A stretch of 64,000 nucleotides of DNA from Eretmocerus hayati (taxonomy: Eukaryota; Arthropoda; Insecta; Hymenoptera; Aphelinidae). The notes beneath the pieces were generated by a model. The model ran no database searches, had not been told where the DNA came from, and saw only the letters and a program-made list of their open reading frames with translations. The stretch covers positions 114,764,246-114,828,245 of the forward strand of contig CM056742.1 in the NCBI GenBank assembly GCA_029851415.1, in the 5' to 3' direction. Below are positions 58,576 through 64,000 of this stretch, in pieces. Both the position numbers and the translations under genes were made by a program. The number at the start of each line of letters is the position of its first letter. The first letter of the stretch is position 1.

Positions 58576-61500
58576 GTCCACGGATACCGTTCTGCTCAGC
58601 GCATCATTTATCTAGAGGTTCGCGTGTACAGCTCTTGGCATCGATCTCTTTCGATATGGCGCCACCCCATTTCGGTATCATGCATTCACTCGGATCTGGG
58701 CCAATCAGCTGCCCTCCTCGTACTCGCTTCAAATGACAAATCGCGCTGCCGGGGCTCGGAGGATCTGCCATCGACGAGCCGGCCATTGAGACATTAATCT
58801 CACTGCACACGGGAGAATCGGGCAATCGAACGCGGCTCGACTCGCTTTGCGATCAGTCGCATGCACAGCTGCACGTATGGAATATAATGAACGCTCGGAG
58901 CTGGACCGTACAAAGACAATGAGCGCGTCCCACATCGCTTGCACGACAATATGCACGAAGAGAGACGATGGCAATGGAGTTGGGGTGGCGGGGCCGAGTG
59001 TCGGTGCGTGCTCGAGGGCGCACGGTAGTGGTGCATCAAGCCTCCCCGCGACGACGTCAACGCGGAAAATTCGCGACAGTCTCCCGCATTTCGTTAAAAT
59101 TTTATGGTTCAAGCTGAGGACTCGGCAAGCGCAGGCACGAGGGTCCGAGATCGCTCTGACAAATATCTTTCGTAGTTGTGGAATGTATTTCGTGGGTTTT
59201 TTTTGGTTATTTTGTTGTGCCACTGATAGGTATCACACGCGTGTATCTGCAGCGCAGCCTGGCAAAACAGGATTGTGTTTTATTGGGCGCCAACCAACAG
59301 CTGCTCCTTGTTTCAATTTTAGATCCAGAGCGCAAGAAGTGTCCCCTGCGTGCGGCACCCATTTGTACATCTCATACATCGCGAGCGAGCATTTGTCACC
59401 GCGTTGTTGCGACCGCGGGCTCCGGCTGCGATTTTTTTGGATAAAATGCGCCAGCGGCACGGGTTTGGCGAGTGCTCGACCGCCCCCCCCCCCCCCCCAA
59501 CGCCGCGCCACGAGCGCGGGCTGAGGATTTACCCGAGCGAGGGAGACAGTGACGCCCGCAAAAACACGCTGATCTGCACTGCTGAGCGCGTTTCTTCCAC
59601 CCTCGCGCGAGCTGCTTTATCGCGGTCTCCGAACTCACCTACATAGCCAACCGTGCCATATACGTGTATAACTGCGCGGGGATCTCAACAATGCAAACGC
59701 TGCGCTTAGGCTGCTCCGGCTGACTGCACATTCTCACGAGGTAGCTGAAAGCACGCTTGCAAGAGACCAGGGTAAGTCTGCGGGCCATATCTGCAAGCTT
59801 CATCTCTACAAAGCGAGCTGCAATTTACCTATATATGCGAGTATATGTGTCACCTGAATGGGCGACTATCGTTGGGCGAAATCTCACAGTCAGAAGATGC
59901 GCGCATCGGCGAACTTCCGAGATGGTGCGAATCTACCGTGTCGCATCAAGCGAACGATCGAGAGCCTCTTGCGCAAACTGCAGTATTGCCATACAAATTC
60001 ATTTTACTTGCAAAAGTTGTGGATATGAGGAATTCCCCAACACCTTTTTGAGTTTAAATCGAATTCAATATCTGGATTACACTATTCTCACTTTCAAGAA
60101 GGTCGATGACTCCATTTTTCACAATGGACTGGCTTTCCTTACGTTACATTTGTATTGTCGCCACTATTTGAGCATTAAAAGGGTTGAAATTTCTAAAATT
60201 TCGAACTAAAGGGTTGAAAAACTCGGCGAAGAACGGGGGATGCACAGAGCCAACACCCTTAACCACAGCTATTGCAAATACTTCTGGAATATAGAACGTA
60301 ACGTCAGTAGAAGGAGGGATTAGTGCTACTATAAGCATGGAGCCGTTCGCTCGATCCATCTAGATTTGCGGTAAAACGCACTTGTTGATATTGCAATCTA
60401 GTTCACAGTTCATCTCAAATTAATCGATGCTCCGACCAACTAATAGCAATATTATTGCGCGTTTAATGTCACTGCGGGATCTCAAAAATAGCATCTATCA
60501 ACAGATTTGGGCTACCTGTTTGAGACTGTTCGACCACTGTGCGAAGCTTTGGACGCATAAGATGTGCGACATTCGCCGTATCAACTTCATATGACAAGGG
60601 GAGAAATCGAAATTTTGATACTAGAATATGAATTCAATTTGGACTAAGAGGGTAACACAATTTCAGCCCTTAGTCACCTTCACTGGTAAAATAGTATCGT
60701 TGATCGAAGCATGAGTTACAAGCTCACAGCTACCCCGCTTAAAATTTGAAGAGTTGCATTTCGTGAAGATGAGAAGAAAAGTTTGTTAATCGAGCATCTT
60801 GGGATTGTAGAGTCAATTTTACGAAGAAACAGTGGATGTTCGTATACTTGAGATATGTATTAAAATGTTTGAGTATTCGCCAAACCGTTGCCCAATTGTT
60901 CCTATTCAATATGAGAGAAGGCTGCAGTCAAAATGAAGCGAAAACTCGGATTTGATTTGTACTACGACAGTGGCAACTGTTGATTGCGCTGCTCATACAA
61001 CCGTGGGAGGGAGTGCCATGCCGTTGCACAGTGTCATCGGACCGTCCGCAAAGGAGAGATAAGACAGATTGGAGTACTTATGCAGAGCAAAAACTCGTGG
61101 TGCACCGTAGTGAAGCGAGACCGGACACCAAAGAGGGTACATATTGCAGGCACCGAGGCTTGCGCACTCTTGACGAAGGGAGAAATGCTCTTTGAGAGTT
61201 TAGAGGGAAGTTCCATGTGAAATGTCGATCGAGAAACCCATTAAAGGAACATTGTTGTTCGGTCGTTAGACAATGAAAAAAGTACTAGCATGAATACTTG
61301 ATGATTTCCAACTTTCCCCTGGCAACGCATGATCCAAGAAACGTCGAAGTTACCCTGAATATTTTAGACGCCCTCGCATATACAAAGTTTCGAACAAAAA
61401 TTTCGCCATAGTCCTCGACAAGTTTCTTCATTCCTCTTATTGGAAATCGATCACGTCGCTTACTCTGAACATCTTCTTAGATATTCAATTTCTTATTCTT

Positions 61501-64000
61501 GATTGTTTTCGTGTAATAACGAAAAATTTGGATCGACGAGTAAAACGTGTAAGTCCGAAAGACGCATTTGAAGCTCAAGAAATGCGCGTAATCTCTTGAC
61601 TGAAACGCGTACTTGGAACGTTTCACTATCAAAGATGATTTCGGTTCTTGTCTCGTACGTCGCTTTGCATCAATTGCCGCTACGGTGCGCAATGCTTCTG
61701 TCGAGAAAGATAGTGTCGATTGGCAAACATTTACAGGGTATATATTATTGATGGGGACCATTTGTTTTCATGGCAAAATTCAGATCTAACGATAATTCAA
61801 CGCGTATAATGCAAGAGATGGAGTGCGGCTGGCTGGGATGGAATAATAATTGTGTGGATCGTGGAGAATATCCGGGGTGAAAGGGAAGAAACGATGGTGC
61901 AAAGTGGAGGAGGGATAAACAAAATTTGTTCAAAGCGTCTGCATGGGGAATCTCTGTAAACGATGAGAGGAAGCGATGCGGATGCGAACGTTACGTTTGG
62001 CAAGTTGGATAGTAAAATGCACCACGAGCGAGCGAGGAAAAGAGAGAGAGAGCGCGGGAGGAGAAGCGGGGCAGGACGAAGGGCAGAGAGATCAACAACG
62101 AGGCGGAGGAAGCCTTGAAATGCCTCGGGCTTCTGGTTGGCTCGTACGAGCAAAAACGAAAACGATATATACAGCGGAGCGCTATAACGCGAGCGAGCGG
62201 GATCATCGTGCCTTGCGGCAAGACACTTTCGCGCCAAGCCGTGTACAGCTTTTCCTCTCGTTTTCGCGCTACGCCGAGCGACGTAACCTGCCTTCGTTTA
62301 GTACACAGTATTATAGGTATACATACGTGCAGGTGGCGCAGGAGCGAAAGAGAGCCGTCGGAGGGATATGGATGGGGCGCATCTTTTTGACCTTTTGCGG
62401 GCTCGCGTCGAGAGCCTCGATCTCTCGAAGTATCTTTCACCCGCATCTCTCTTGTATGTACGCCTCCGCCCGATCGACTTCTCTCACCGCCCGACCCTTT
62501 TCGGATACCTATACACGAGACGCGCCAACGGCTGAAGGTGGCGCGATTTATTGCACAACTGACCGCATTATAATCGTCCCGGACGAGTGACCAAATTATC
62601 GCGGAGGATTGCTCGGCAATCGGTATTTTGCATTTTGCGTGCACGACGACGCGAAGCAGGTTGGTCCCAACGACAAACTCAGCGAGCTGGGGCCCGTCTC
62701 TGTTGGCTTTGCATCAGCGCGAAACCGAGCGTCTGAGCGTATAGCCCGATGCGAGAACGAGTCGGTGAGCAAAAGTCTCAATTGTGTTTGCCCGAGCGGT
62801 GCGAGCAAACTCCTCGGTGAATTTTCGTGCACTTACCAGAGGTGGCCTAGAGGCTCATCCTCTCCGCGATAATCCTCTATAGCTAGGGCAAATAGTGTGA
62901 TCTCAAGTAACACAAGATAACAGAATGAGATGGAAAGAAAACCCTCTATTGGATCCGTGATTGTTCACTTTTTACCGGCGCTGGCGTCTCGTTAAAAATC
63001 CCTTCGAACTGGAGCTCAGAGTCGAGCCATTTTGGATTTTTTTGTAATTAAAACGGAGGATAGCACCACGATGGGGGCGAGCAGGAGGGAGTAAATTTCA
63101 AAGTGCCGGATAAATTTCAAATGTGCTCTGCCTCGCGGGGCTCGGGCACGGGCTGAATTACCTTCCAAATATCCGCGCATGTTTAATTTGCAGCGGAGCC
63201 CTGCTAGCTCGTGGCTCTCGTTCAAAAAATGCTGCCTGATCAAACATGCTGCCACGGTAGCAAGCCCAGGCTCTTTCCCTTCGCTCTCGCGTGCGAATTA
63301 TCGTCGGATAGGACCCACGCAGATGTTTGCAATAACTCTGCGAGAGATTCATATTCTCTCGTGAAAACAGGGATTATCATACGAATTAGAAAGCTCTCGG
63401 CTCAACTGGCTGGCAGGATATCAAAGTAACCCCTATTAATGCGCGAGCTCGCTCGAGAAGGAGATCTCGCACTCAGGGCATCAAATACTTTCTGAACGCG
63501 ACCAGCCCGATTTATACCTCGCCCGGATGATCTCTCGTCTAATCACTTTTGTGTAACGAGAGCAAAATGAGAGCATTTTGAACGATTGTGCCACCAGGCA
63601 CACGTTGTACCTCGAGCGATTCTTATATACTCGCGAAGACTCTGTGGAGGATGATTACCCAGTTGACCGGAGAGGTGCAAGACCGTATGTTACCGTGGAA
63701 TACATGGATAAAACTCGAAAAATCCGACACGAGCCCGCCGGGCGACAGTTACCACGAGCGAGGGGAGATTTTTCGCGATAACGTGGAAGAATCAGAGCAA
63801 GTGGTGAGCACCAAGACCTGCTGTCGCATCGAGAGGGTGTGGAGGTTGCTGGTGGCTGTATGGGCACGAGAGCGATCTGATGTCGCACGGCGCCGCAAAA
63901 TGAGGACAAACTGCGCTGGCGTGACGGGGCGCGCGTTGGCAGTGCGTTGAAAGTTGATTAGACGGAGAGGAGCTTCCCGAGGAGATCCAGCCGCACGTCG
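58576..64000. other. No gene seen; CG-rich single-copy DNA
   Basis: Mixed-composition DNA with a long C-run near 59485-59499 and many overlapping short frames on both strands, the longest 225 codons (58847-59524). These lack domains and are typical of CG-rich non-coding DNA. GA-rich and CT-rich tracts occur near 62030-62110. It may contain regulatory or untranslated sequence of a neighbouring gene, but I see no supported exon. Confidence 0.4.

Noticed and set aside
58847..59524. 225-codon frame, the longest in the right flank
   Set aside because: Several frames on both strands are open here because the DNA is CG-rich; the sequence has no domain and includes a C-run translated as proline.

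Overview
The window looks like an intergenic or intronic stretch of an arthropod genome, most likely an insect. It has long non-coding DNA, Ty3-type and EN-RT-RNase H retroelements, pogo/Tigger relics and many inverted-repeat DNA transposons. There are no operons, ribosome binding sites or bacterial genes. A parasitoid-type hymenopteran would fit, but nothing here proves the order. I found no convincing host protein-coding gene; every recognisable protein domain belongs to a transposable element.

Layout. 1-1418 is the 5' part of a Ty3/Gypsy-type element on the minus strand (Gag, then an in-frame stop, then aspartic protease running off the window edge). It abuts a small MITE (1448-1606) and an 835-bp transposon with a TATA duplication (1636-2470). 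4774-13708 is a large foldback element with arms of about 1.5 kb. A 5.27-kb LINE (5959-11228, minus strand) sits inside its left arm with a 13-bp target duplication and a poly-A tail. 15176-15547 is the first of several copies of a TTAA-flanked double-hairpin MITE (others end at 38516, 48351 and 53674-54053). 17435-22989 is a second long-inverted-repeat element. Its left arm was hit by a 298-bp insert carrying a hammerhead-like motif, and its right arm by a 2.4-kb repeat-rich insert.

24.9-34.1 kb is a dense block: a foldback with a nested GC-rich MITE, a hairpin element, a 3-kb near-perfect palindrome made of 299-bp tandem units (27648-30608), and a 3.3-kb terminal-inverted-repeat transposon (30829-34142) with the decayed C-terminal part of a KRBA2/SCAND3 (Ginger-type) integrase. 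36.9-38.5 kb and 46.4-48.4 kb are nested MITE clusters. In both, an unrelated long-TIR element sits at almost the same position in the end of the TTAA MITE. Two pogo/Tigger-type elements lie at 44631-45336 and 47075-47947; the second keeps a CENP-B/pogo helix-turn-helix remnant.

57400-58561 is the most unusual stretch. A roughly 530-bp unit is repeated 2.2 times, and each full unit contains a TATA box, a strong hairpin and a T-run about 120 nt later. The whole array is bracketed by a 14-bp direct repeat. It resembles a mobilised or duplicated Pol III-type small RNA gene that I cannot assign to a known family. The remaining stretches (34.1-36.9, 38.5-41.5, 48.7-53.7, 54.1-55.0 and 58.6-64.0 kb) look like single-copy non-coding DNA with short simple repeats.
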